A stretch of 64,000 nt of DNA from NCBI GenBank assembly GCA_902782125.1, contig CACZMA010000005.1, positions 1 through 64,000 of the forward strand. Reading direction: 5' to 3'. A model generated the notes under the pieces. That model was not told where the DNA came from. It made no database searches and saw only the letters and a list, made by a program, of their open reading frames with translations. The position numbers and the translations under genes were made by a program. The first letter of the stretch is position 1; every line of letters begins with the position of its first letter. Shown in pieces: positions 52,365 through 60,478 of the stretch. This DNA is from Oscillospiraceae bacterium. GTDB taxonomy: Bacteria; Bacillota; Clostridia; Saccharofermentanales; Saccharofermentanaceae.

Positions 52365-54046
52365 GCCTGGCGGTATTTCTCCTCGTCGGCCTTCTTGATG
52401 ACCTTACGCATTATCTTTCCGCTCGATGTCTTGGGAAGATCGTCTACGAACTCGATTACTCGGGGATACTTGTAAGGTGCAGTCGCATGCTTAACGTGAT
52501 TCTGCAGTTCCTTGATGAGCTCGGGTGATTCCTGGCCCTTGTACTGCTTTGTAAGCACGATCGTAGCCTTAACAGCCTGTCCTCTCATCGGGTCGGGTAC
52601 GGAAGTAACCGCACACTCGAGTACCGCGGGATGCGTCATGAGGGCGCTCTCGACCTCGAAAGGTCCGATACGGTAGCCGGAGCACTTGATGACGTCGTCG
52701 TTCCTTCCTACGAACCAGATATAGCCGTCCGGATCTCTCCATGCAGTATCACCTGTGTTGTAGTCTGCACCCGGCCACTGGTCAGCCATGGCCTCAGGGT
52801 TCTGGTAATACTCCTTGAACAGTCCCGTCGGATGTGAGGACGCATTCTTGATGATAACGTTGCCTACGATACCGTCTTCGACGGGATTGCCGTCGTCATC
52901 CAGGAGCTGAATGTCATACAGCGGTGTGGGCTTGCCGGTAGAACCGGGCTTAACGTCTATCCAAGGGAAGTTTGCAAAGAGGACGCTTCCCTCTGTCTGG
53001 CCGAAGCCTTCTCTTATCTCAAGACCGGTAGCATCCTTCCACTTGTAGAAGACCTCAGGGTTAAGAGGCTCGCCTGCCATGGAGCAGTGCTTGATGGAAG
53101 AGAAGTCATACTTGGACAGATCTTCCTGGATGAGATATCTGTAGATGGTGGAAGGTCCGCAGAATGAATTCAGCTTGAGTCTCTCGATTATCTCGAGCAT
53201 CTTCTGGGCGTTGAACTTGCCCTGCGTATCAAAGGTAACGTTGATGGCGCCTGCGATCCACTGTCCGTAGATCTTGCCCCATGCGAACTTAGCCCAGCCT
53301 GAATCAGCCTGTGTAAGGTGTCTGCAGCCGTCATATACCTGCTGCCAGTACTTAGCCGTAACGATGTGGCCGAGGGGCAGGAGATAGTCGTGGAGGATCA
53401 TCTTGGGCTCGCCGGTCGTGCCGGATGAGAAGTAGATGATCATGGGATCTTCGTTGTGAGTTGCCTCGTCTCCCGTAGGCCTCTCGAAAACAGGGGACGC
53501 GGCATCGATATCATCCGTCAGGGATCTCCATCCCTCGGGTGCTTCTCCGATGACGCTGCAGATCTCGACTGTCTTGCAGTCGGGACGTGCGCTGTTGACG
53601 TTATCTACGATCCACTGGTCGTCTGCACAGACGATCATCTTAACGTTGGCTGCGTTGCAGCGGTAAACGATGTCATGATATTCGAGCTGGAAAGTAGCGG
53701 GGATTACGACTGCGCCGAGCTTGTGAAGGCCGACCATCGTAAACCATACCTCGGGACGCTGACGTAAGATCATGAGGACTCTGTCGCCCTTCCTGATGCC
53801 GAGGCCCTTGAACATGTTTGCGACGCGGTTGCTCTTCTCGCTTATGTCCTTGAAAGTGAAATGCTTCTCGTTGCCGTAGTCATCACACCAGATAAGTGCT
53901 TCCCTCTCGGGCTCGTTCTTTGCATATTCGTCGACGACGTCGAATCCGAAGTTAAAGTTCTCGGGGACCTTGATCTTGAAGTTCTGAACAAAATCCTCGT
54001 AACTGTCGAAGTCAACTCTCTCAACAAATCTTTCCAATAAACTCAT
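52349..54046 (-). CDS. AMP-forming acyl-CoA synthetase
   Basis: A 565-residue ANL-superfamily ligase that activates a carboxylic acid with ATP and CoA. Motifs: AMP-binding IIYFSSGTTGEPKMILHD, EGFGQTE, the hinge region GYRIGPFEVESALMTHPAV and the C-terminal catalytic lysine in LPKTSSGKIMRKVI. Overall layout resembles medium-chain acyl-CoA or acetyl-CoA synthetase-like enzymes; the substrate is not predictable. It lies 26 bases downstream of an XRE-cupin regulator gene, a pairing that suggests co-regulation by a small acid or its CoA ester. Confidence 0.88.
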   Translation of the reverse strand: MSLLERFVERVDFDSYEDFVQNFKIKVPENFNFGFDVVDEYAKNEPEREALIWCDDYGNEKHFTFKDISEKSNRVANMFKGLGIRKGDRVLMILRQRPEVWFTMVGLHKLGAVVIPATFQLEYHDIVYRCNAANVKMIVCADDQWIVDNVNSARPDCKTVEICSVIGEAPEGWRSLTDDIDAASPVFERPTGDEATHNEDPMIIYFSSGTTGEPKMILHDYLLPLGHIVTAKYWQQVYDGCRHLTQADSGWAKFAWGKIYGQWIAGAINVTFDTQGKFNAQKMLEIIERLKLNSFCGPSTIYRYLIQEDLSKYDFSSIKHCSMAGEPLNPEVFYKWKDATGLEIREGFGQTEGSVLFANFPWIDVKPGSTGKPTPLYDIQLLDDDGNPVEDGIVGNVIIKNASSHPTGLFKEYYQNPEAMADQWPGADYNTGDTAWRDPDGYIWFVGRNDDVIKCSGYRIGPFEVESALMTHPAVLECAVTSVPDPMRGQAVKATIVLTKQYKGQESPELIKELQNHVKHATAPYKYPRVIEFVDDLPKTSSGKIMRKVIKKADEEKYRQAQNNT

Positions 54047-54072
54047 ATATGACCTTTAACTCCTTGAAGTGA

Positions 54073-54618
54073 TTAACCGTTGATGATGGTAATGAACTTA
54101 GCCGTCTCGGTAACAGCTCTCTGTCCGTGAGGCTTCTCGGGATTGAAATAGATGGAATCGCCTGCCTCGAGAGTAAATTCCTTGTCGCCGACGATGACCT
54201 TGATCGCACCCTCGATGACATAGTTGAACTCCTGGCCGCCGTGGCGTACGAGCTCAGCCTTATCGGACTTGGACAGGGTAACCATCATGGGATCCATCTG
54301 GCGGTGCTTGTAGTTGAATGCGAGGGCGCTGAACGAATAGCCGGGATACCTCTCGACCTTGACGCCGTTGCCGCCTCTTACGACCGTGTAATCGTCCATA
54401 CGGGGCACATCGCCGGTCATAAGGACGGTAGGGTCGACCTTGAACACCTCTGCGACCTTGTAGAGAAGGCTGATGGGGATCTCCTTGGCACCTGTCTCAA
54501 AGGCGAGATACTCGTCAGGAGTAACGCCGATCTGACGTGAGATATCTTCGACATCGATATCAAGGATGTCCCTGAGTTCTCTGATCCTGTCTGAGATCTG
54601 CTTGATGTAATCGTTCAT
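54073..54618 (-). CDS. XRE-family regulator with cupin sensor domain
   Basis: A 181-residue regulator. The N-terminal helix-turn-helix (about 8-62) reads RIRELRDILDIDVEDISRQI then TPDEYLAFETGAKEIPISLL. The C-terminal cupin (about 105-180) reads VRHGGQEFNYVIEGAIKVIV and YFNPEKPHGQRAVT. Such proteins sense a small ligand and control the adjacent gene. The ATG at 54618 has AAAGGAGG 8 bases upstream; an earlier in-frame Met lacks one. It is first in a two-gene operon with the acyl-CoA synthetase. Confidence 0.9.
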   Translation of the reverse strand: MNDYIKQISDRIRELRDILDIDVEDISRQIGVTPDEYLAFETGAKEIPISLLYKVAEVFKVDPTVLMTGDVPRMDDYTVVRGGNGVKVERYPGYSFSALAFNYKHRQMDPMMVTLSKSDKAELVRHGGQEFNYVIEGAIKVIVGDKEFTLEAGDSIYFNPEKPHGQRAVTETAKFITIING

Positions 54619-55053
54619 AATCGAACCTCCTTTTACGGGCATGACCGCCTAAAGCCTATGTATTATACACCATATTTATTATAAGAATACAGATTATATA
54701 CCGCTCCGGGCCTTTCCGCTATGGTGCTGCGGGGAAGACAGAGGCCGGGAAGAGGCATATCCGGAAGCAAAAATGAATTTATGACCATTTTATGAACGAA
54801 ATTTCCGTTTTGGTAGCGGAATGATCTGCGGGATTATCGCGGATCTGACTGAAAATGGCGTCGGATTTTCTGTATCCCAATAAAATCAAGGGTGCCGCAA
54901 ACGCCTGATTACAGGGCTTTGTGCGCAACCGCTCCCATTTTTGTTAATAATTCCGACATTTAATAAATATTTCGTTTACATCTTGTTGACAATTTCTTCA
55001 CAATTGAGTATTATTAGCTCATCAGGATATAAATCAATGAGGAGGAGAGAGAT
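54619..55053. other. Long divergent intergenic region
   Basis: No convincing ORF or RNA gene was found in these 435 bases between the XRE-cupin and HxlR regulators. It holds a minus-strand TATAAT (complement of 54662-54667) likely serving the XRE-cupin gene, an imperfect palindrome AACGAAATTTCCGTT (54795-54809), a GC-rich part (54700-54750) and the HxlR promoter. Confidence 0.5.
54986..55014 (+). promoter_or_regulatory. Promoter of the HxlR-family gene
   Basis: TTGACA (54986-54991), 17 bases, TATTAT (55009-55014), a near-consensus sigma-A promoter 40 bases before the start codon. Confidence 0.75.
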
Positions 55054-55446
55054 ATGCTTACTACTGTTCAGAGTACATACGATAGAACTTCAGTTACCTC
55101 TTACGCTGACGAATCTATTACCGGACCTTTCCCGGTATTCTATACTCTTAATCTTATCGGCAATCACAAGAAGACATCTGTCATCCTGCTCCTCAACGAA
55201 GTGATGAGTGCTGAGTTTACTGAGATCCTTGGCAAATTCAACGGAATGAATCAGTTTGTACTCATCAAGATCCTTCGCCAGCTCGAAGAGGACTGCATCA
55301 TCAAGCGTGTCCTCGCAGAAGAAGGCGGAGATTACAAGGTTAAGTATCGTCTTACATATACAGGAAGAAGGCTGATTCCCATTATTAACGAGCTTAGTTC
55401 CTGGGGAAAAGAGCAAAGAAGGCACAAGGCTCTTATCTCGATCTGA
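55054..55446 (+). CDS. HxlR-family transcriptional regulator
   Basis: A 130-residue winged-helix protein. The MarR/HxlR pattern is clear: NHKKTSVILLLNEVMSAEF (helix 1), FNGMNQFVLIKILRQLEEDCIIKR (recognition helix and Leu-x-x-Leu-E), YKVKYRLTYTGRRLIPIINE (wing and C-terminal helix) and the closing SWGKEQ. HxlR regulators respond to redox or electrophile stress, often through a Cys near residue 10; no Cys is present there, so the signal is unclear. GAGGAGGAG precedes the ATG. It has its own promoter and terminator. Confidence 0.85.
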   Translation: MLTTVQSTYDRTSVTSYADESITGPFPVFYTLNLIGNHKKTSVILLLNEVMSAEFTEILGKFNGMNQFVLIKILRQLEEDCIIKRVLAEEGGDYKVKYRLTYTGRRLIPIINELSSWGKEQRRHKALISI

Positions 55447-55479
55447 ATCTGAGACGATAACTTCATACCCCTCTCCACT

Positions 55480-55511
55480 CGCGGCGCGGTCAACGCGTCG
55501 CGTTTATTTTG
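55480..55511. terminator. Rho-independent terminator after the HxlR gene
   Basis: Stem CGCGGCGCG/CGCGTCGCG (55480-55488 with 55494-55502, one G-U pair) has a GTCAA loop and a TTTATTTT tail. It lies just before the stop of the convergent gene at 55524. Confidence 0.8.
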
Positions 55512-55523
55512 CGGGAATATACT

Positions 55524-56057
55524 TTACTGAACGTAGACGATGGCAGTCTTCTTGCACGAAGAGATGATCTTCAGTATCGCCGAGTAGATGACACCGGCAC
55601 AGTATATGAATACCGGGATCTCGACGAAACCTGCAAAGATAAGGCACAGCACTACCTGGGCAACATTGCCGATGCCCTGCGCCAGATCGATCTTCCATCC
55701 GGGATTCCCGTCACCTCTGTTGCTTACGGCGCGCGCGAAATTCAGCACCGCCGCCACGAGATGGATCGCAACAACATAGAAGATCATTATCATCTGTGCC
55801 TGATCTATGAGCGAGATGGAGAATATTCCCACATCGAACATAAGAAGACCGACCAGAAGGATCTTCTTGCCTCCGATCATGTGGCAGGCGTGCGAGGAAT
55901 AATAGAACAGGAACTTTATGCCTCTGAATGTGAGCATCATACCGACAAACATCGCGATGATCATGAAGGCGATCTCGGGAATGATCATGAGGAACAGGGC
56001 GCTCTGTATCATGAATATGGCAACTATTATGTTCCAAACGCGTTTCTTCTTGCTCAT
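55524..56057 (-). CDS. DUF308 (HdeD-like) membrane protein
   Basis: A 177-residue protein with about six membrane helices, starting NIIVAIFMIQSALFLMIIPE. Short helical repeats of the DUF308/HdeD type are suggested by MIIAMFVGMMLTFRGIKFLFYY and GLLMFDVGIFSISLI. HdeD has been linked to acid resistance in enterobacteria, but the family function in Firmicutes is unknown. It overlaps the upstream DUF6765 gene by four bases (ATGA), so it is co-translated with it. Confidence 0.65.
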   Translation of the reverse strand: MSKKKRVWNIIVAIFMIQSALFLMIIPEIAFMIIAMFVGMMLTFRGIKFLFYYSSHACHMIGGKKILLVGLLMFDVGIFSISLIDQAQMIMIFYVVAIHLVAAVLNFARAVSNRGDGNPGWKIDLAQGIGNVAQVVLCLIFAGFVEIPVFIYCAGVIYSAILKIISSCKKTAIVYVQ

Positions 56058-57205
56058 GTGCCGGCCCTCCGGTTAGAAGAAACGAGCTTAAGATAATCCC
56101 TGATCCCGGCAGCGCCGTGTTTATCGTAATCGACCGAGAATCCGGCCAGGAGATTGCCTGACTTGAATATCTTATTCGTGATCATGCTCTTCTGTGCAAG
56201 GGATGCAAGGATGAACCTGCCGAGGAACGTATCGTCTTTGGCCTCGGAAGCGGCAGAGCGGTATTCTTCTGCATACCTTTCCACGTCAAAATCAGGCACG
56301 AGCTGACCTGTCAGCTCATATGCCAGATCCTTCCAGTCTGATGAAGCATCAGGCTGGCGCTTGGTTATTATCGTCCTTATGGAATACAGATAAGGCCTTA
56401 CAGTCTCCTCGTCATAGGTGTTAAGCTCGAAGTCCTGAGAGCTCCTAAGACATCTCATCGCATAGATCATCTGGCAGAAAGCCTTGTAATAATCTGCGGG
56501 ATTATCCTTGAGACACTCGCGGTAATTATCCCACGCCGGCATGTACTTATATCTGATGAAGCTGTAATCGGGGAGATGCCCTGCGTGACCGTGTCCCAGG
56601 TTAAGGATACTGTTCTCGCTCGTGTTGAAGACCGTGCTGTTATAACGGCTCTTCTCGAGATCATCGGAAGCACCGGGCGCGTGCTTGAAGAAGATTGGAC
56701 GCATCGTTCCGTCGGGCATTAGCTCGCTGAAGTGATTATCCGTGCTGTTGATCGCGAGCGACGGCGTCCCCGCGAAGTTCTGATGTGCCCATGTGTCAGC
56801 CAGAACATGCATCGCGATCCCGATGTGCTGAAGGCTCCTGCCCGAAGCGAGACCGACGGTATCTTTTAACAGAGCACCGTTAGGGCCGCATATAAGGCGG
56901 TATTTATTCCTGTAGTCCCTGCTCGCTCGCGGAGTCGCAGCATTAAGATCACGGGGAAGAAAATGGAACGACGCCCATATCCTCGTTATGTCCTGAAGGC
57001 CGATCAGGTCGGTGTTCATGTCGAGGAGCTCGGCCTGTGTCTGACTGGTCGCAGCATGAACGGATGCCTTTACTGACTTCAGGAAAGTCTTTGTACAGCA
57101 GTCGACGAACTGGTCGCTGTAGCAGATGGTCAGAGCTTCCTCATGAGAGTATCCTGCGAGGAAGGCCGCACAATATGTGGCATAGTAGTGAAAGTCAGAC
57201 TGCAC
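56054..57205 (-). CDS. DUF6765 family protein
   Basis: About 383 residues, placed by me in DUF6765. The N-terminus reads VQSDFHYYATYCAAFLAGYS, and the core HIGIAMHVLADTWAHQNFAG resembles the zinc-binding His/Asp helices of phospholipase C/S1-P1-like hydrolases. Other His/Asp-rich stretches (NLGHGHAGHLPD) could add metal ligands. Function is unknown; no signal peptide is seen. The GTG at 57205 is preferred because GGAGGAG lies about 11 bases upstream and homologues start near the DFHYY motif; an in-frame ATG at 57253 would overlap the previous gene by 59 bases. Confidence 0.7.
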   Translation of the reverse strand: MQSDFHYYATYCAAFLAGYSHEEALTICYSDQFVDCCTKTFLKSVKASVHAATSQTQAELLDMNTDLIGLQDITRIWASFHFLPRDLNAATPRASRDYRNKYRLICGPNGALLKDTVGLASGRSLQHIGIAMHVLADTWAHQNFAGTPSLAINSTDNHFSELMPDGTMRPIFFKHAPGASDDLEKSRYNSTVFNTSENSILNLGHGHAGHLPDYSFIRYKYMPAWDNYRECLKDNPADYYKAFCQMIYAMRCLRSSQDFELNTYDEETVRPYLYSIRTIITKRQPDASSDWKDLAYELTGQLVPDFDVERYAEEYRSAASEAKDDTFLGRFILASLAQKSMITNKIFKSGNLLAGFSVDYDKHGAAGIRDYLKLVSSNRRAGT

Positions 57206-57731
57206 GAAGTTTATATCTCCTCCGGAGTTCTCTGAGTTTGTAACGCCGCACACTTAGGGCAGCTGCATAGACTTCTATCGTGATTGCAAGTGAAGAGACT
57301 TCCATGAACAGCATGAGCAGATAATCGAAGAGTGCCTCGGTATATCCGACCTCGAAGCATTGCCAGACGATGGAGCCCACATTGAATATCCCGAAGAAGA
57401 TCATCCACAGATTGAAGACAAGATAGAAAGCGGATCTGCTCCTTCCACGCCCTTCGGCACGCGCATTGAGTCCAACAATGAGCCTGACTATTACGTCTGC
57501 GGCCAGCATGACATACAGTACAGCCATGATGATCGGAAGATCCGTCTGATCAAGATCGTCGTATTCGGACAGATCGTAGATCGGGATCTCGAGCAGGGTG
57601 TAGGTCGCGAGCTTAACTATGGACCAGAATCCGAAGATGATGATGCCGGTTCCGAGATCCACCAGCGTGCGTGAATTCCTGCGGAACTTTATCGAAGCAT
57701 TATCGTTTTGTAAGACGGCACTGTTCTCCAT
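57195..57731 (-). CDS. Membrane protein of unknown function
   Basis: A 178-residue protein with about four membrane helices: TGIIIFGFWSIVKLATYTLL, IIMAVLYVMLAADVIVRLIV, FYLVFNLWMIFFGIFNVGSI and YLLMLFMEVSSLAITIEVYA. Both ends are cytoplasmic and the C-terminus is strongly basic (RRYKLRELRRRYKLRAV). No family is recognised. It overlaps the DUF6765 gene by 11 bases and starts 18 bases after the kinase-DegV gene stop, so it may be the tail of the signalling operon. Confidence 0.65.
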   Translation of the reverse strand: MENSAVLQNDNASIKFRRNSRTLVDLGTGIIIFGFWSIVKLATYTLLEIPIYDLSEYDDLDQTDLPIIMAVLYVMLAADVIVRLIVGLNARAEGRGRSRSAFYLVFNLWMIFFGIFNVGSIVWQCFEVGYTEALFDYLLMLFMEVSSLAITIEVYAAALSVRRYKLRELRRRYKLRAV

Positions 57732-57748
57732 AACCCCGACTGATGATA

Positions 57749-60478
57749 CTACTTCTTCTCTACATACAAAAGTCCGAACGTGCCGGGACCGCAGTTGACC
57801 GATACGGCAGGGGAGGCCTGCTTGAAGTATATCTCATCGAAATCCATTACCTTCTCGATCTGCTCTCTTATCCAGTCCGTCTCACGCTTGGTAAGGCCTA
57901 CGGATGTCACGAACAGTATGCTCGTGTCGATCTTCGCAGCATTAGACAGGACGGAATTGATATACGCCTTCCATGCGGCTTCTCTCGCACCGAAATAGAT
58001 CATTCCGACACCCATTACGCCTTTGCGCAGCTTGAGCACAGGGCGGACCATGAGCGATTTTACGATGTTCGCAGTACCGCTCCTGACCTGACCGGCTCTT
58101 GCAAGGAAGTCGAGATTATCTACGATGAAGCTCGTGTGGATCTTCTTCTTGTAAGCTTCGAGCTCGTTTACTATCTGCTCTGCTGACATACCTTCTTCAG
58201 CCATCTTGGCAGCGATTATGGCCATGATGCCCTGACCGCTGGATACATGTCCGGAGTCGATTATGAACACGTTGTCGAAGGACCTGGATGCCTCGAGCGA
58301 CGGTCCGTATCCGCTGTGCTCGATCTTGCTCGAGATCGAGATGTGGATGATGTTGTTAGCGTATGCGAGCTGCTTGGCGAAGAACTCTTCGACCTCTCTT
58401 ACGTCAGGGCTCTGGGGCAGGACAGTATGCTTGGGATCTTCCATGTATTTGAGAATGCCCAGAGTCTCTATCTCCTTGCCGTCCTTGAACAGACCTTCGT
58501 CCGTGCGGACCTTGTGCGGTATGACCGCTATTCCGTATTTCTCTACGAGCTCGGGTGTAAGATCGGCGACGCTCTCCGTCGTGATGACGATACTCTTACG
58601 CTTCTTGGCGCCTGACATCCATGAGACGGATTCCTGTGCGATCTCGCTCCTGTCGCCGGTGATCTTCACGATCTCCTTCGGCAGGTGGCTGAACAGCTCG
58701 TTCTCGAGTGCTTCGCCGCTGACAGGCTTAGCCAGATATCCGTCGAAATTCTCTCTCTGATAGAGGGTCCTGTTCTCTTCATCGGCATTGGCGGTGAGTA
58801 TTACTATCGCAGTCTCACGGCATCTGCCGCCCGTCTGTTCCTTGATCTTCCTTCTGCATTCGATACCGTCCATCTCCGGCATCAGGTGATCCATGAAGAT
58901 GACGTTGTACTTGATGTTGAGAGTCTTGCGGAGTGCTTCTGCGCCGTTGGCTGCCGTGTCGACTCTTACTTTGGTATCGCGCAGGAGCTTCCTTACGACC
59001 ATGAGGTTTGCCTCGTTATCGTCAACGACGAGGATGCGTGCCTCAGGCGCTTCGAATCTCGGAGCATACTTCTTCTGCTTGTCGGCGCTTCCTGACTTGT
59101 TGAAGTCATAGGCACCGACGGTTCCGTCGCGCTCGATCCTCTGAGGGATCTCGATGATGAATGTCGAACCCTTCTTGTAGATGCTGTTTACCGTGATCTT
59201 GCCGCCCATGAGATCCACGAGCTGCTTTACGATAGACAGACCGAGGCCCGTTCCTTCGATGTGCTTCGTGCTCGTCTCGTCAACTCTCTTGAATGCGGAG
59301 AACAGGTAGGGGATATCTTCGGACTTGATGCCGATGCCCGTATCTGAGACCGTGTATATCATGGTGCACGTCTTATCCTCGTGCTTCTCGCAGGATACGT
59401 TGAGTGAGACAGAACCTTCCTTGGTGTACTTGATGGCATTGTTGATAACGTTGATCAGGACCTGCTTGATCCTTACTTCGTCACCGACGAGTTCGGCAGG
59501 TATGTCGGGGGATACGTCGACGTTGAAGTCGAGCTTCTTGTCTTTCGCTCTGATCCAGAGCATGCCGACGATGTCTGAGAGCATGTCTCCGGTGCGGTAC
59601 GGCTCGATAAGGAGCTGCATGTTTCCGGACTGGAACTTGCTCATGTCGAGGATATCGTTGATGAGGTTGAGGAGGAGGTTGCCGGCAGCCTTGATGTTGA
59701 CGGCATCTTCGATGACCTCGTCGCTGACGTCTTCTCTTAAGATCATCTCGTTGAGTCCGATGATGGTGTTGATCGGAGTCCTGATCTCGTGGCTCATGTT
59801 GGAGAAGAATGTTGTCTGCGACTTGTTCAGCATGTAGATCTCTTTACGCTGCCTTTCCGCGGTAACGAGCTGCTCGTTGAGCCTGAACTTCGTGTAGGTC
59901 ATGATGATGCCCATGACTATCTCGAATACTGCGAAGATGATGAAGTTGGCAAGCTCGTTCGATTCGATCGATCCCTGTGAGAGCGCATAGTAGAGGAAAG
60001 AGATTACGGCGATGTTGGACAGTATTGCAACAGATATGTAAGCCAGCGGATTAAGGTATACGCACAGAGGGACTACCAGCGCGACCGTCATGAACAGAGT
60101 GGTGTCGACGGCTCCTCTTGCCATGTAGTTGACTATCATCAGACAGATGACCCAGACATAGAGCGACACGCCCATGAAGTGATTGAGCCCGTATACAATG
60201 CGGTATCTGGCAGCATAGTCCTTCAGCGCATGGTGTGCGCCGATGATCCATATGAATGCAATGAGTATTACCCAGACATAGCAGATCTGGTGATACAGCA
60301 CCGTCGTGCCGCCGAAGTAGGGCGGGTATGCAAATGTCAGGACGAGGAACGTGATCGCCGCGATTAGCGTGATGATCATCGTGACGAATGTCGGCCTGAC
60401 CGATTCGTAGTAGGCGGACCTTACTGCATCGCGGTCAAGCGTGGAAGGCTTGAAGATAACTCTCAGCATGTCTTTCAT
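57749..60478 (-). CDS. Hybrid histidine kinase-receiver-DegV fusion
   Basis: A 909-residue membrane kinase. Residues 30-195 have about six membrane helices. The kinase core follows: His230 in FFSNMSHEIRTPINTII, then ATPase motifs NNAIKY, SDTGIGI and GTGLGLSIV (to ~445). A receiver domain spans 481-600 with phosphoacceptor Asp530 (IFMDHLMPEMDG) and Lys584 (YLAKP). Residues 628-908 are a complete DegV domain: SIVITTESVADLTPELVEKY, SPDVREVEEFFAK, ISSKIEHSGYGPSLEA, FIIDSGHVSSGQGIM and the C-terminal GPGTFGLLYVEKK. DegV (FakB-like) proteins bind a fatty acid. It is the last gene of a three-gene cascade and overlaps the preceding kinase gene by 4 bases (ATGA). Confidence 0.92.
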   Translation of the reverse strand: MKDMLRVIFKPSTLDRDAVRSAYYESVRPTFVTMIITLIAAITFLVLTFAYPPYFGGTTVLYHQICYVWVILIAFIWIIGAHHALKDYAARYRIVYGLNHFMGVSLYVWVICLMIVNYMARGAVDTTLFMTVALVVPLCVYLNPLAYISVAILSNIAVISFLYYALSQGSIESNELANFIIFAVFEIVMGIIMTYTKFRLNEQLVTAERQRKEIYMLNKSQTTFFSNMSHEIRTPINTIIGLNEMILREDVSDEVIEDAVNIKAAGNLLLNLINDILDMSKFQSGNMQLLIEPYRTGDMLSDIVGMLWIRAKDKKLDFNVDVSPDIPAELVGDEVRIKQVLINVINNAIKYTKEGSVSLNVSCEKHEDKTCTMIYTVSDTGIGIKSEDIPYLFSAFKRVDETSTKHIEGTGLGLSIVKQLVDLMGGKITVNSIYKKGSTFIIEIPQRIERDGTVGAYDFNKSGSADKQKKYAPRFEAPEARILVVDDNEANLMVVRKLLRDTKVRVDTAANGAEALRKTLNIKYNVIFMDHLMPEMDGIECRRKIKEQTGGRCRETAIVILTANADEENRTLYQRENFDGYLAKPVSGEALENELFSHLPKEIVKITGDRSEIAQESVSWMSGAKKRKSIVITTESVADLTPELVEKYGIAVIPHKVRTDEGLFKDGKEIETLGILKYMEDPKHTVLPQSPDVREVEEFFAKQLAYANNIIHISISSKIEHSGYGPSLEASRSFDNVFIIDSGHVSSGQGIMAIIAAKMAEEGMSAEQIVNELEAYKKKIHTSFIVDNLDFLARAGQVRSGTANIVKSLMVRPVLKLRKGVMGVGMIYFGAREAAWKAYINSVLSNAAKIDTSILFVTSVGLTKRETDWIREQIEKVMDFDEIYFKQASPAVSVNCGPGTFGLLYVEKK

